The position numbers were made by a program, and so were the translations under genes. The notes below the pieces were generated by a model. That model was not told the origin of the DNA, made no database searches, and worked only from the letters and a program-made list of their open reading frames with translations. Positions 49,501 through 59,989 of a DNA stretch of 64,000 nucleotides are shown piece after piece. This DNA comes from G963717155 sp963717155 (GTDB lineage: Bacteria; Actinomycetota; Thermoleophilia; Gaiellales; JALYLC01). Within the stretch, counting starts at the first letter, position 1. Every line of letters starts with the position of its first letter. The DNA is taken from assembly GCA_963717155.1 (NCBI GenBank), contig OY970326.1, positions 4,092,001 to 4,156,000 on the forward strand, given 5' to 3'.

Positions 49501-51295
49501 ATGCGGGCGATACTACCACGCACCCCCGGACGAACCCCGGCCGCCAATTCGGCTCCGGCCCTCTTCCCGACCGGTGAGATCGTCGGTCGGTACCAGGTCG
49601 AGGCCGTGATCGGGCTCGGTGGGACCGGCACGGTCTTCCGCTGTCTCGACCGCGAGACGGGCCGCCACGTCGCCGTCAAGGCCATCCCGCACGACGCGAC
49701 GCTCCGCCGCCGCGCGGCGCGCGAGGTCGAGGTCGCGCGACGTCTCGACCACCCGAATGTCGTGCGGCTGCTCGACAGCGCACGCGACGACGACTACATC
49801 TACGTCGTCTCCGAGCTGGTCGACGGCGGCGACCTCGGCGCCTCGATGCGCGGCGGGGTGCTCGGTGACGCGGCGCTGCTGCGCGCCGTGTCCGCCGCGT
49901 GCGCCGGACTGGCCCATGCGCATGCCGCGGGCATCGTTCACCGCGACGTGAAGCCGGCGAACATCCTGCTCGGCGGCGACGGCACGGTGCAGCTCGCCGA
50001 CTTCGGGATCGCGATGCTGATAGGCCCCGACGCGACGGTGGACGATCGGCTGCTCGGAACGCTGTCCTACATGGCGCCCGAGATCTGCACAGGTGGCACG
50101 CCGACGTCTGCGGCGGACATCTGGTCGATCGGCGTGATGCTGTACGAGGCGATGACCGGGGCGAATCCATACCGCTCGCGGTCGCCCGCCGAGCTTGCCG
50201 ATCGCCACGGCGAGCGTCCCCGCCCGCTCGCCGAGGTCCGCCCGGACCTGGGAAGGCCGCTCACGGCGGCGTGTGCGCGCGCGCTGTCGCGCGACCCGCG
50301 ACGCCGGCCCTCCGCCGCATCTCTCGCGACGGTGCTCGAGGCTGCGGCCGATCGCCTCGAGGCGCCTACGTCCCCACGGGTCGTCGAGCTGCATCCGCGG
50401 CCGGCGCGCGGGCCGCGCCGGATCGCCACCCCGCACATCCCGCGCCCATCGCTCCATCTGCCGCATCTCTCGCTCGAGCGCGGCGTGGCGGCGTTCGGGG
50501 CGACCGCGAGCGCGCTCCGGACATCCGGAGTCCCCGCGCCGCTTGCCGAGCGTGCGTGTGCCATCGCACGCCGCGTGGGACCGGCCGCGGCCGCCGCGGT
50601 GGTCGTCGAGGCGGTTCTCCGCACGTTCCCGTTCTGGCCCGCGTCGCTGACGACGCCGATTGCGATCCTGTGCGGGGGACTCGCGCTCTTCGCGCCCTGG
50701 TCGGCCGCGCTGCTCGTGCTCGCCGTCTGCGTTCCCGCCCTCGGGAACCTCTCGTCGGCACTCGCGTGGGCGTTCGCGCTGGCAGGGGTGCTCTGGCTGT
50801 CCGTCTCGGCCGGTTCCGGCCGACGGGCACTGCTGCCGGCGCTCGCGCCGGCAGCTCTCGCACTCTTCGCGTTCCCGCTGTACCTGATCGTGGCCGGTCG
50901 GTTGCGGACCGCCCCCGGGCGCGCGCTCGCGGGGGCGGCCGGACCGCTCGCGATCGCCCTCTGGGCCGCTCACGCGAGCGCCGCGACGTACGCGGGCACC
51001 GACGACGTCGCGGCCGTCGCTGCGTGCGCTCGAGCACGGGGCCGGGGCGCCGCTCCTCGGGCAGGCCCTGGCATGGGGCGCCGTTGCGATGGCCTGGCCG
51101 CTCGCGTGGTCGGGGTGGCGGGTCGGCCGCGCGGCGTCGTTGACGATCTGGTTCTGCCTCGCCCTGGCCGCCCAGGCGCTCGTGCCCGCAGCGCTCGGGG
51201 CCGCCCCCGAGGCTGCGCTCCGCAGCGCCGGCGCGGTCGCGGCCGCTGCTATCCTCCTGGCCCTGAGCGTGCCGGCCCGCGGAGACGAGATATGA
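49501..51295 (+). CDS. Serine/threonine protein kinase with multi-pass membrane region
   Basis: About 597 residues after repair. The kinase domain (about 28-285) has the glycine loop GLGGTGTVF, VAVKAIP with the ATP Lys, HRDVKPANILL, DFGIAML and MAPEI. A Pro/Arg-rich linker leads to a series of hydrophobic segments (LLVLAVCVPALGNLSSALAW and others) with no extracellular sensor domain. One surplus base near 51031, between AAV and LRALEHGAG, shifts the last helices. It starts the phospho-signalling cluster; its TGA overlaps fhaA's ATG (ATGA). The start at ATG 49501 leaves 27 residues before the kinase. Confidence 0.87.
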
Positions 51296-52437
51296 GCCGC
51301 GTGAGTCCCGCCCGCGCACCCAGCATGGGCTTCCTGCGTAGCATCGAGAGCGGCATCGAACGCGTGGTCGACGGGACCGTCGGCCGGGTGGTCCGCGTGT
51401 CCGTGCAGCCCGTCGAGATCGCGCGCAAGCTGGCGAAGGAGCTCGAGGACGGCAAGGTGCAGTCGGGGAGCCGGACGATCGTCCCGTCGCAGTACACGGT
51501 CTACCTCCCGCCGAAGGACCGCGAGCGGTTCTCCGAGTACGAGGCGTCCCTGCGGGTCGAGCTGGGCGCCTACCTCGCCGAGCACGTGCGGCGAGAGGGC
51601 TACAGCGTCCTCGCCCGGCCACGCGTGACGTTCGAGACCGCGGAGGAGCTCGCCTCCGGCACGTTCGGCATCGCGACCGAGCGCGAGTCGCTCGCCGCCG
51701 CCGGACCGGTCCCGACGCTGCCGGTCGACGTCATCGCCGAGGCGCCGCCCATCGCCATCCCGGAGCCGTACGTCCCGGAGCCTCTCGTGCCGGACAGCGA
51801 GCCGGTGCAGGAGGCGCTCCCCGACGTCCTTCCCGCGCCCGAGCCCGAGCCGGAGCCCTCGGTCGACCCGGAGCCTTACGCCGAGGAGTCTGGCCCTCCG
51901 CTCCCCGACCCCGGATTGCCGCTTTCTCCGCCGGTCGTGCCCGACGTCTCGGCCCCCGCGCCGCCTCCGATCGCTCCTCCCGCGCCGTTCCTGCCCGTCC
52001 CGACGCCACCCGTGCCGACCCCGCAGATCCCCGACCCGCTGCCCGACCCGCCTGCCGCGAGCCCGTTTCCCGAGCCGCTCCCCGAGATCGCCCCGGAGCC
52101 GATCGCGGCCACGCAGTCGGTCAGTGCGGCGGAGGCTGCGCGCGCCGGGCTCGCACATGCGACGGATGCGCTGGTCGTCGATGGCCGGCGGCATCTCCTG
52201 ACCGGTCCCGTGACGGTCATCGGACGCAGCTCGGCGTGCGACCTGCCGCTCGACGACGCGAGTGCGTCGAGGCGGCACGCCGAGCTTCGCCGCCGCGGCG
52301 CGAACACGGTTCTCGTGGACCTCGACTCGACCAACGGCACGCTCGTCAACGGCCGCCGGGTGCGCGAGGCCCCCCTTCGCGCCGGGGACCGCATCACGAT
52401 CGGTACGACGACGATCGTGTTCGAGCGCGCTTCCTAG
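51292..52437 (+). CDS. fhaA: FhaA-like protein (DUF3662 and FHA domains)
   Basis: A 381-residue cytoplasmic protein. The N-terminal DUF3662 domain (about 10-125) contains MGFLRSIESGIERVVDGTVG and IVPSQYTVYLPPKDRERF. A long Pro/Glu-rich linker (about 150-285) follows. The C-terminal FHA domain has VIGRSSACDLPLDDASASRR and DLDSTNGTLVNGRRV, the phosphothreonine-binding loops. In mycobacteria FhaA binds phosphorylated MviN/MurJ and controls peptidoglycan precursor flow. It is coupled to the kinase upstream; fhaB follows after 13 bp. Reading frame is intact. Confidence 0.93.
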   Translation: MSRVSPARAPSMGFLRSIESGIERVVDGTVGRVVRVSVQPVEIARKLAKELEDGKVQSGSRTIVPSQYTVYLPPKDRERFSEYEASLRVELGAYLAEHVRREGYSVLARPRVTFETAEELASGTFGIATERESLAAAGPVPTLPVDVIAEAPPIAIPEPYVPEPLVPDSEPVQEALPDVLPAPEPEPEPSVDPEPYAEESGPPLPDPGLPLSPPVVPDVSAPAPPPIAPPAPFLPVPTPPVPTPQIPDPLPDPPAASPFPEPLPEIAPEPIAATQSVSAAEAARAGLAHATDALVVDGRRHLLTGPVTVIGRSSACDLPLDDASASRRHAELRRRGANTVLVDLDSTNGTLVNGRRVREAPLRAGDRITIGTTTIVFERAS

Positions 52438-52450
52438 AAGGCAGGCCGGC

Positions 52451-52927
52451 GTGACCGAGCAGCTCCTGCTCGCGCTCAAGGCGATCTTCGTCGTCGTCCT
52501 CTACCTGTTCGTCTGGCGTGTCGTGCGCCTCTCGGTCCGCGACCTGCGCGGACCGCAGGAGTCGATGGTGCTCGGCGCCGCCGATGCCGAGCGGGCCGGT
52601 CTCGGGCGCGCCGCTCCGGCTCCGGAGAGCGTCGACCCGCGACTCGTGGTGCTATCGAGCCCGATCTATCCGCCGGGCACGCTCGTGCGGCTTCGTCGGG
52701 ACGTGACGTTCGGGAGAGATCCCGACTGCGACGTCGTGCTCGACGGCGACTCCTACGTCTCCGGACGGCACGCACGCGTCGCGGCCCGCGGCAGCGCGCG
52801 CTACGTCGAGGACCTGGGCTCGACGAACGGCACGCACGTGGCGGGGCACGCGCTCGTCGCGGAGCACCGGCTGCGCTCCGGCGACGAGGTGCGCGTCGGC
52901 GAGACCGAGCTCAGGTACGAGGAGTAG
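52451..52927 (+). CDS. fhaB: FhaB/FipA-like FHA-domain membrane protein
   Basis: A 158-residue protein with an N-terminal transmembrane helix (LKAIFVVVLYLFVWRVVRL) and a C-terminal FHA domain: VTFGRDPDCDVVLDGDSYVS, GRHARV and EDLGSTNGTHVAG. FhaB-type proteins (FipA in mycobacteria) are small membrane FHA proteins that interact with division proteins and PbpA/RodA regulation. The GTG at 52451 is in the normal fhaA-fhaB-pstP order. Reading frame is intact. Confidence 0.92.
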   Translation: MTEQLLLALKAIFVVVLYLFVWRVVRLSVRDLRGPQESMVLGAADAERAGLGRAAPAPESVDPRLVVLSSPIYPPGTLVRLRRDVTFGRDPDCDVVLDGDSYVSGRHARVAARGSARYVEDLGSTNGTHVAGHALVAEHRLRSGDEVRVGETELRYEE

Positions 52928-52930
52928 CGC

Positions 52931-54098
52931 GTGCGCATCGCCGACCACGCAAGCTCGAGCCACACCGGGAAGGTCCGACGGACGAACGAGGACGCCTACC
53001 TCGACGATCCCCCGCTGTTCGTCGTCGCCGACGGGATGGGAGGGGCCCGCGCCGGAGAGCTCGCGTCGCGCCTCGCCGTCGACACCTTCCGCGAGCTCGC
53101 GCCCGCCGCCGGCGAGGATCGCCGAGACCCGTCTCCGCCGCACGATCCTCGAGTCGAACCGTCGCGTGCTCGAGCGTGCGCAGAACGATCCGGCGACGGC
53201 GGGCATGGGCTCGACGGTCACGGCAGCACTGCTCGACGGCGATCGCGTGGTGCTCGGCCACGTCGGCGACTCACGCGCGTACCTCCTGCGCGACGGCGTG
53301 CTGCAGCAGCTCTCCCACGACCACTCACTGGTCGCCGAGCTCGAGCGCTCCGGCCGCCTGACGCGCGAGGAGGCCGCGGTCCACCCGCAACGCTCGGTGA
53401 TCACGCGCGCGCTCGGTGCGGGTCCCGAGCTCGAGGTCGACACCAGCGTCGTCCAGGTTCGGGACGGCGACGTCCTGCTGCTCTGCTCGGACGGCCTGTC
53501 CGGTCTGATCGGAGACGAGGCGATCGGGCGCCTGATCGGAGGCGGAGGACCGCTCGACGATGCGGTGCGCCGGCTCGTGCGGGCTGCCAACGACGCAGGC
53601 GGCGATGACAACGTGACCGCTGTCGCCTTCCGGATCGCGGGCGACCCCGTCGAGGGACCGCCGGCCGAGGCCCGGACCGTCGACGAGCGCGACCTCTCGG
53701 ACACGCTCACGGAGGCCGACGCCATTCCGGCGATCCGGATGCCGACGTCCGAGCCCCTGCTCGGGCAGCCTCCAGCTCGGCGACGCATGCGCCTGCGGAC
53801 GATCCTGGCGTTCACGACGTTCGTCCTGGTCATCGCCGCGCTGGCGGTGGGCGCGGTGGGTGGGCTCTACTGGGCGCACTTCGTCGGCGTCGACCCCGCG
53901 ACGGGGCGCGTTGCCGTGTTCCAGGGCGTGCCCTTCGAGATCAACAAGAGCCACCGGCTGTACCGCCTCGTCTCCCGGAGCTCGGTCATGGCCTCGTCGC
54001 TCCCGCGCAGCGAGCGCAAGCGCCTGTTCGACCACAAGCTGCGCTCGTCGAGCGATGCCGAGCACGTCTTGCGACAGCTCCAGGCGACCGAGCCCTGA
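52931..54098 (+). CDS. pstP: PP2C-type serine/threonine phosphatase PstP
   Basis: About 388 residues after repair. Metal-binding PP2C motifs are SHTGKVRRTNEDAYL, VVADGMGGARAGELAS, LGHVGDSRAYLLR, LLCSDGLSGLIGDEAI and GGDDNVTAV. A transmembrane helix (FTTFVLVIAALAVGAVGGLY) and an extracellular tail follow. One surplus G near 53120, between AAGE and IAETRLRRT, breaks the frame. It reverses phosphorylation by the cluster's kinases. The GTG start is 3 bp after fhaB, and the TGA overlaps the next ATG. Confidence 0.93.
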
Positions 54099-55423
54099 TG
54101 CTCGCGCGTCTCGCAACCGCGCGCAACCGCGAGCTCGTCAACCTGAGCTTCCTCGCGGTCCTCACCCTGGCCGGCTTCACGGCCGTGCTCGTGGCGCGCT
54201 CGGGGGAGGTCTCGTCGACGTCGCTCGTGTACGCCGGAGTCTTCCTCGCGCTGTTCCTCGTCGCGCACATCGCCCTGCGCATGCGCCTGCCGCAGGCCGA
54301 TCCGTACCTGCTCCCGCTGGTCGGGATCCTCGCCTCGGTCGGTCTCTGCGAGATCTACCGGATCCGGCCGGCCCTCGCGCGCGACCAGGCCCTGTGGATC
54401 GCGATCGGCGTCGCGGTGTTCGTCGCCGTGCTGGTGCTGCTGCCCGACTTCCGCGTGCTCGAGCGCTACCGCTATCTCTGCGGCGCGCTCGCGCTCGCGC
54501 TGCTCGCGTTCACGATCCTGTCGTCCTACGCGACCGGGACGGTGATCAACGGCGCGCGGGTGTGGATCCGCGTCGGCGGCCTGTCCTTCCAGCCGGCCGA
54601 GCTCGCGAAGGTCCTGCTCGTGCTGTTCCTCGCCGGCTACCTGCGCGAGCGCCGCGAGCTCCTGGCGCAGACACCCACCCGCGTGCTCGGGATCGGGTTC
54701 CCGCCGCTGCGCCAGCTCGCGCCCCTGCTCGCGATGCTCGGAGCGGCGCTCCTGCTGCTCGTGGCGATGAACGACTTCGGGACGTCGCTGCTCTTCTTCG
54801 GCGTGTTCGTGGCGCTCGTGTACGTCGCGACGGGACGGGTCGCGTATGCCGCGATCGGCCTCGCCGCGTTCGCCGGGGGTAGCGCGCTCGCCTACCAGGT
54901 GGCGCCACAGGTCGCCGAGCGCGTATCGATCTGGCTCGATCCCTGGAAGACGTCGCGCTCGAGCGGCTACCAGATCGTGCAGTCGCTGTACACGGTCGCG
55001 GACGGCGGTCTCTTCGGCTCGGGCCTCGGACGCGGATACATCCTCACGGGTGGGGGACGACCCGTCATCCCCGAGGTGCAGACCGACTTCATCTACTCCG
55101 CGATCGCGGGCGAGCTCGGACTCGCCGGGGCAGCGGCGCTCCTGCTGTGCTACATCCTGATCGCCTACCGGGGCTTCAAGATCGCGAGCCGGGCCGGTGA
55201 CGGCTTCTCGAAGCTCGTCGCCACCGGTCTGACGCTGACGCTGTCGCTGCAGGCGTTCCTGATCGTCGGCGGCGTCGTACGCGTCGTCCCGCTGACAGGG
55301 ATCACCCTGCCGTTCGTCAGCTACGGCGGCTCATCGATCGTCTCGAACTTCCTGCTGCTCGCGCTGCTGCTCGCGGTCTCCGATCGGGCGAGCAGGCAGG
55401 CGGCGGCCGGAGGTCGCTGGTGA
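54098..55423 (+). CDS. rodA: FtsW/RodA/SpoVE-family peptidoglycan polymerase
   Basis: A 441-residue SEDS glycosyltransferase with about ten to twelve hydrophobic segments. Signatures are GARVWIRVGGLSFQPAELAKV, LVAMNDFGTSLLFFG, and near the end PLTGITLPFVSYGGSSIVSN. SEDS proteins polymerise lipid II and work with a class B PBP, here the next gene. The actinobacterial pstP-rodA-pbpA order favours RodA rather than FtsW. The start and stop both overlap neighbours (ATGA and GTGA). Reading frame is intact. Confidence 0.93.
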   Translation: MLARLATARNRELVNLSFLAVLTLAGFTAVLVARSGEVSSTSLVYAGVFLALFLVAHIALRMRLPQADPYLLPLVGILASVGLCEIYRIRPALARDQALWIAIGVAVFVAVLVLLPDFRVLERYRYLCGALALALLAFTILSSYATGTVINGARVWIRVGGLSFQPAELAKVLLVLFLAGYLRERRELLAQTPTRVLGIGFPPLRQLAPLLAMLGAALLLLVAMNDFGTSLLFFGVFVALVYVATGRVAYAAIGLAAFAGGSALAYQVAPQVAERVSIWLDPWKTSRSSGYQIVQSLYTVADGGLFGSGLGRGYILTGGGRPVIPEVQTDFIYSAIAGELGLAGAAALLLCYILIAYRGFKIASRAGDGFSKLVATGLTLTLSLQAFLIVGGVVRVVPLTGITLPFVSYGGSSIVSNFLLLALLLAVSDRASRQAAAGGRW

Positions 55424-56905
55424 ATCGCCAGCTGATCCGCCTCTTCGCCGTGACCGCCGCCGGGTTCGTGCTGCTGCTCGGGTTCACGACGTACTGGCAG
55501 CTGTGGGCGTCGTCCTCGCTCGCGGCCCGGCAGGACAACCTGCACGAGGTCGTGCGCGAGCAGTCGATCGATCGCGGGCGCATCCTGGCTGCGAACGGCG
55601 AGGTGCTCGCGAAGAGCGTGGCGCGGAAGACGGCCGACGGACGGCGCATCTACGTCCGGCGCTATCCGCACGGCCCGGTGTTCGCGCACGTGACAGGGTA
55701 CTCGTCGCCGCACCTCGAACCGGAGCGGGCTCGAGGAGTCGCAGAACGACTACCTGACCGGCTCGAACTCGGACCTCTCGGGGGTGCTCGCGCGCGAGTT
55801 CCACTCGATCACCGGCGGCACCGTCAAGGGCAACGACGTCGTGACGTCGCTCGACCCCGCGGTGCAGGCGGCCGCCTTCAACGGCCTCAAGGCGACCGGC
55901 CTCGCCGGCGCCGCCGTCGCGATCGATCCCGCGACCGGCAAGGTGCTCGCGCTCGTCTCGTCGCCGAGCTACAACCCGAACGCCGCGGTTCGTGGAACAG
56001 CGGCCTGGTACCGCACCCTGAAGTCGCCGAGCGGGCCCCTGCTCAACCGGGTGACGCAGGGCCGCTACCCGCCGGGCTCGACGTTCAAGGTCATCACCGC
56101 GACGGCCGCGCTCGCGAGCGGCAAGTTCACCCCGACCAGCCCCTTCGTCGACACCGGGACGTTCACCGAGTACGGACAGGCGATCCACAACGACAGCGGC
56201 GAGCGGTTCGGCGCGACCGATCTGTCGAACGCGCTGACGCACTCGATCAACACGGTGTTCGCGCAGATCGGGTCGGAGCTCTGCGGGCGCAGCAACACCT
56301 GTCCGCTGCTGCAGGATGCGATGTCGCGCTTCGGCATGTACCGCCCGCCGCAGATCGACCTGCCGTCGAACGAGGTCGTCGCATCGGGCCTTGCGGACCC
56401 CGACCATCCGGGTCAGCTGCTGCCGCGCGATGGGAAGCTCGACCCCGCGCGCACTGCGATCGGCCAGTACACGCTCGAGGTCACGCCGCTCCAGATGGCG
56501 ATGGTCGCCGGAGCGATCGCCAACGGCGGCGTGCTGATGCGCCCGACGCTCGTCGATCGCGTGATCGGGCCCGGCGGTCGCACGATCACGGCGACGAAGC
56601 CGAAGAGCGACGGGCGCGCGTCATCGCCGAAGGTCGCGGCCGAGCTGCGGGAGATGATGGGGAACGTCGTGAAGGACGGCACGGGGACACAGGCCGCGCT
56701 CGCCGGCGTCAGCGTCGCCGGCAAGACCGGTACGGCCCAGACCTCTCGGCCCGGCTACAACGACGCCTGGTTCATCGCCTTCGCCCCCCAGGTGCACCCG
56801 CGGATCGCGATCGCCGTCGTGGTCGAGAACACCCGCGAGTACGGCGGACAGATCGCCGCGCCGATCGCAAAGGCCATGATCCAGGCCTACCTGGGGTCGA
56901 GGTAG
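55420..56905 (+). CDS. pbpA: Class B penicillin-binding protein PbpA
   Basis: About 494 residues after repair. One N-terminal helix (LFAVTAAGFVLLLGFTTYW) anchors it. The dimerisation region includes REQSIDRGRILAANGEVLA. Transpeptidase motifs are STFK in YPPGSTFKVIT, SIN in THSINTVFAQ, and KTG in AGKTGTAQ. One surplus base near 55722 (SPHL to NRSGLEES) shifts the frame. It cross-links glycan made by the adjacent SEDS protein. The GTG start overlaps rodA by 4 bp; the PASTA kinase gene follows 10 bp later. Confidence 0.93.
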
Positions 56906-56915
56906 GGCTGCGAGA

Positions 56916-58910
56916 ATGGACAGGATGCCCACCAGCGACCCCCCGCGCCTGTTCGACGGCCGTTACGAGCTGCTCAGCCGGCTCGGCACGGGCGGCATGG
57001 CGACCGTGTGGCTCGCCGAGGACACGTCCCTGCACCGCAAGGTCGCGATCAAGGTGCTCGCGGAGCGGTACGCCGAAGACGAGCAGTTCGTCGAGCGCTT
57101 CCGCCGCGAGGCGCAGTCGGCGGCGGGGCTGAACCACCCGAACATCGTCGCGATCTACGACCGGGGCGTCGCGGATGGCACCTACTACATCGCGATGGAG
57201 TACCTCGAGGGGCCAACCCTCAAGGACGTGATCGACGAGCGCGGCGGCCTCGAGCCGAACCGCGCGATCGACTTCGCGACGCAGATCCTCGCCGCGCTCC
57301 GGTTCGCCCACAACCACGGCGTCGTGCACCGCGACATCAAGCCGCACAACGTGGTCGTGTCGCGCGATGGGCGACTCAAGGTCACCGACTTCGGCATCGC
57401 GCGCGCCGGCGCCTCGCAGATGACCGAGGTCGGCTCGATCGTCGGCACTGCGCAGTACCTCTCGCCCGAGCAGGCACGAGGCGAGGTGGTCGGCCCGCCG
57501 TCCGACCTGTACTCGGTCGGCATCGTGCTGTACGAGATGCTCACGGGCCGGGTGCCGTTCGAGGGCGACTCCGCCGTCGCGATCGCGATGAAGCACCTCG
57601 GCGAGGAGCCCGTGCCGCCGAGCGTGTACGCCCCTGGCGTACCCCCAGGGCTCGAGCAGGTCGTCCTGCGCGCGCTCTCGAAGGACGCGGGCGACCGCTA
57701 CCAGACGGCCGAGGAGATGTCGGCTGATCTCGACCGAGCACGTCGCGGTGTCGCGCTGTCGCCGCGTACCGAGCAGATGACGCGTGTCCTGCCGCCACCG
57801 CCTCGCATCGGCGACACGCAGGTGCAGCCTCCGCGCGATGGCACTCGCGTGTGGGACCGCGAGCTGCCCCCGGCCCCGCCACCGCCGCGGAAGGCGCCCC
57901 CGCGCCGCCCCCGCTGGCCGTGGATCCTCGTGCTCCTGTTGCTGCTGGCTGCCGGCGCGGTCGCCGCCTTCGCGCTCTCGGGCGTCGTCGGTAACGACAA
58001 ACCCGGGACGACGGCCCCGACCACGGTCGCGGTCCCGAACGACCTGGTCGGCAAGGATCAGGTCACCGCGCAAAACGACCTCACCCGTGTCGGGCTCAGG
58101 CCGGCGATCAGAGGACTGGCCTCGTCGCAGCAGCCGGGCAACGTCCTGCGGGTCAACCCGTCCGGAGGCACGGTGGTCAAGACCGGCTCGACGGTGACGC
58201 TGTTCGTCTCGACGGGTCTGAAGCTCGCGACCGTCCCCTCGCTGAAGGGGCTGACCGTCCAGCAGGCGACCGCGGCCCTGACCGCCCGCGGGCTCCGATA
58301 CGGCGACGAGACCGACACGAACGACCTCGCGACCGCGGGGACGGTGATCAAGCAGGACCCCGTCGCGGGCAGCACTGCTCCGCGGGGCTCGTCCGTCGCC
58401 GTCACGGTCTCCAGCGGCCCGAAGCAGGTCGGCGTGCCGGATCTTCGCGGCGAGGACCTCGCGACCGCGAAGGCGAACCTCGAAGCGGTAGGACTCAGGG
58501 TCGGGAACATCAACCGCACGTCGTCGACGACCGAGCCGGTCAACACGATCATCAGCACCGACCCACCAGCGGCCACGCAGCAGCCCCAGGGCTCCGCGGT
58601 CAACCTCCTCTTCTCGAGCGGTATTCCGAAGGTGTCGATGCCGAACGTGGTTGGCGAGACGGCCGATCAGGCCGCGCAGGACATCCAGACGGCGGGCCTC
58701 GTGCCGCGCACGCCGTCGCCCATCACGGTGACGGACCCCGCACAGGACGGGGTGGTGCAGAAGACCTCGCCGAGCGCCGGCACGATGGCCCGGGCGGGCT
58801 CGTCGGTGATCATCCGGGTCGGCAGCTACACGCCGCCGGCGACGGAGACGACGACGACCGACACGACGACGACGACCACCCCGCCGGCAACGCCGCCGTC
58901 GAGTCCGTGA
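56916..58910 (+). CDS. pknB: PASTA-domain serine/threonine kinase PknB
   Basis: A 664-residue receptor kinase. The kinase domain (about 16-280) has LGTGGMATVWLAED, VAIKVLAE with Lys46, HRDIKPHNVVV, DFGIARAG and LSPEQARGE. A proline-rich juxtamembrane segment leads to a transmembrane helix (WILVLLLLLAAGAVAAFAL) near 345-365. Four extracellular PASTA repeats follow, starting for example at VAVPNDLVGKDQVTAQNDL and VPDLRGEDLATAKANLEAV, and the tail is Thr-rich. PASTA domains bind muropeptides or lipid II and couple wall synthesis to phosphorylation. It overlaps ddl by 4 bp. Reading frame is intact. Confidence 0.96.
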   Translation: MDRMPTSDPPRLFDGRYELLSRLGTGGMATVWLAEDTSLHRKVAIKVLAERYAEDEQFVERFRREAQSAAGLNHPNIVAIYDRGVADGTYYIAMEYLEGPTLKDVIDERGGLEPNRAIDFATQILAALRFAHNHGVVHRDIKPHNVVVSRDGRLKVTDFGIARAGASQMTEVGSIVGTAQYLSPEQARGEVVGPPSDLYSVGIVLYEMLTGRVPFEGDSAVAIAMKHLGEEPVPPSVYAPGVPPGLEQVVLRALSKDAGDRYQTAEEMSADLDRARRGVALSPRTEQMTRVLPPPPRIGDTQVQPPRDGTRVWDRELPPAPPPPRKAPPRRPRWPWILVLLLLLAAGAVAAFALSGVVGNDKPGTTAPTTVAVPNDLVGKDQVTAQNDLTRVGLRPAIRGLASSQQPGNVLRVNPSGGTVVKTGSTVTLFVSTGLKLATVPSLKGLTVQQATAALTARGLRYGDETDTNDLATAGTVIKQDPVAGSTAPRGSSVAVTVSSGPKQVGVPDLRGEDLATAKANLEAVGLRVGNINRTSSTTEPVNTIISTDPPAATQQPQGSAVNLLFSSGIPKVSMPNVVGETADQAAQDIQTAGLVPRTPSPITVTDPAQDGVVQKTSPSAGTMARAGSSVIIRVGSYTPPATETTTTDTTTTTTPPATPPSSP

Positions 58911-59989
58911 GCGGCCGCCTGCGCGTCGTCGTGCTCGCGGGCGGGCGCTCGTCGGAGCGCGAGATCTCGTTCGCGTCGGCCCGGTCGGTGGCGGCCGCGC
59001 TCGATCCCGAGCGCTACGAGGTGCTTCCGGTCACCATCGGCGAGGATGGCTCCTGGCGGCTGCTCGGCAGCATCGCTGCGCTCGAGGCTCCCGACGCGAG
59101 CTCGCCGACGCTTCCGGCGGCGCTGCTCCCCGGCACGGCCGCGCTCGCGACGCAGGTCGACGGTGGGCCGCCGTCGCTCGCGGGGATCGACGTGGTGTTC
59201 CCCGCGCTGCACGGACCGTTTGGCGAGGACGGAACGGTGCAGGGCCTGTTCGAGACGATCGGGCTGCCGTACGTCGGCTCGGGCGTCCTCGGTTCGTCGG
59301 TCGCGATGGACAAGGACCTCTGCAAGAACGTGCTGCGCGGGGCCGGGATCGCCGTCGCCCCGTCGCTGACGCTGCGCGACGGGCGAGACGACCCGGACGA
59401 CCCGGCGCTGCCCGGACGCGTCGGCCAGGCGCTCGGCTGGCCCGTGTTCGTGAAGCCCGCCTCGCTCGGGTCGAGCGTGGGCATCTCGCGGGTCGCGGCG
59501 AGCGACGAGCTCGCCCCTGCGCTGCGGCTCGCGTTCGCCCACGACGAGAAGGTCCTCGTCGAGGCGGGCATCGTGGGGCGCGAGATCGAGTGCGGCGTCC
59601 TCGGCAACGCCGAGCCGATCGCGTCCGCGATCGCGGAGATCGTCCCTCGCGCGTCCGAGTGGTACGACTACGCCGCGAAGTACGAGGAGGGCGGCTCCGA
59701 CATCGTGATTCCGGCGGAGCTCGATCCCGCCTCGGCCGCGCGGGTACGCGAGACGGCGCTTGCCGCGTTCCGCGCATGCGAGTGCGCGGGCATGGCACGA
59801 ATCGACTTCTTCCTGCGCCCGTCGGGTGAGCTCGTGCTGAACGAGGTCAACACCATTCCTGGCTTCACGCGCACCTCGGTGTACGCGCGGTTGTTCGAGG
59901 CCCAGGGCCTGCCGTACGGCGCGTTGCTCGACCGCCTGATCGAGCTCGCGCTCGAGCGGAGCGCCCGCCGCGCGCGCTATCGCTACTGA
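58907..59989 (+). CDS. ddl: D-alanine--D-alanine ligase
   Basis: A 360-residue ATP-grasp enzyme that makes D-Ala-D-Ala for peptidoglycan stem peptides. Motifs are VVLAGGRSSEREISFASA, FPALHGPFGEDGTVQG, LGSSVAMDKDLCKNVL, VKPASLGSSVGISRV, and LVLNEVNTIPGFTRTSVY with the metal-binding Glu and Asn. The GTG overlaps the pknB stop, which ties precursor supply to the kinase. Its 3' end overlaps the convergent kinase by 7 bp. Ddl is normally near murF, which is not in the window. Reading frame is intact. Confidence 0.95.
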   Translation: MSGRLRVVVLAGGRSSEREISFASARSVAAALDPERYEVLPVTIGEDGSWRLLGSIAALEAPDASSPTLPAALLPGTAALATQVDGGPPSLAGIDVVFPALHGPFGEDGTVQGLFETIGLPYVGSGVLGSSVAMDKDLCKNVLRGAGIAVAPSLTLRDGRDDPDDPALPGRVGQALGWPVFVKPASLGSSVGISRVAASDELAPALRLAFAHDEKVLVEAGIVGREIECGVLGNAEPIASAIAEIVPRASEWYDYAAKYEEGGSDIVIPAELDPASAARVRETALAAFRACECAGMARIDFFLRPSGELVLNEVNTIPGFTRTSVYARLFEAQGLPYGALLDRLIELALERSARRARYRY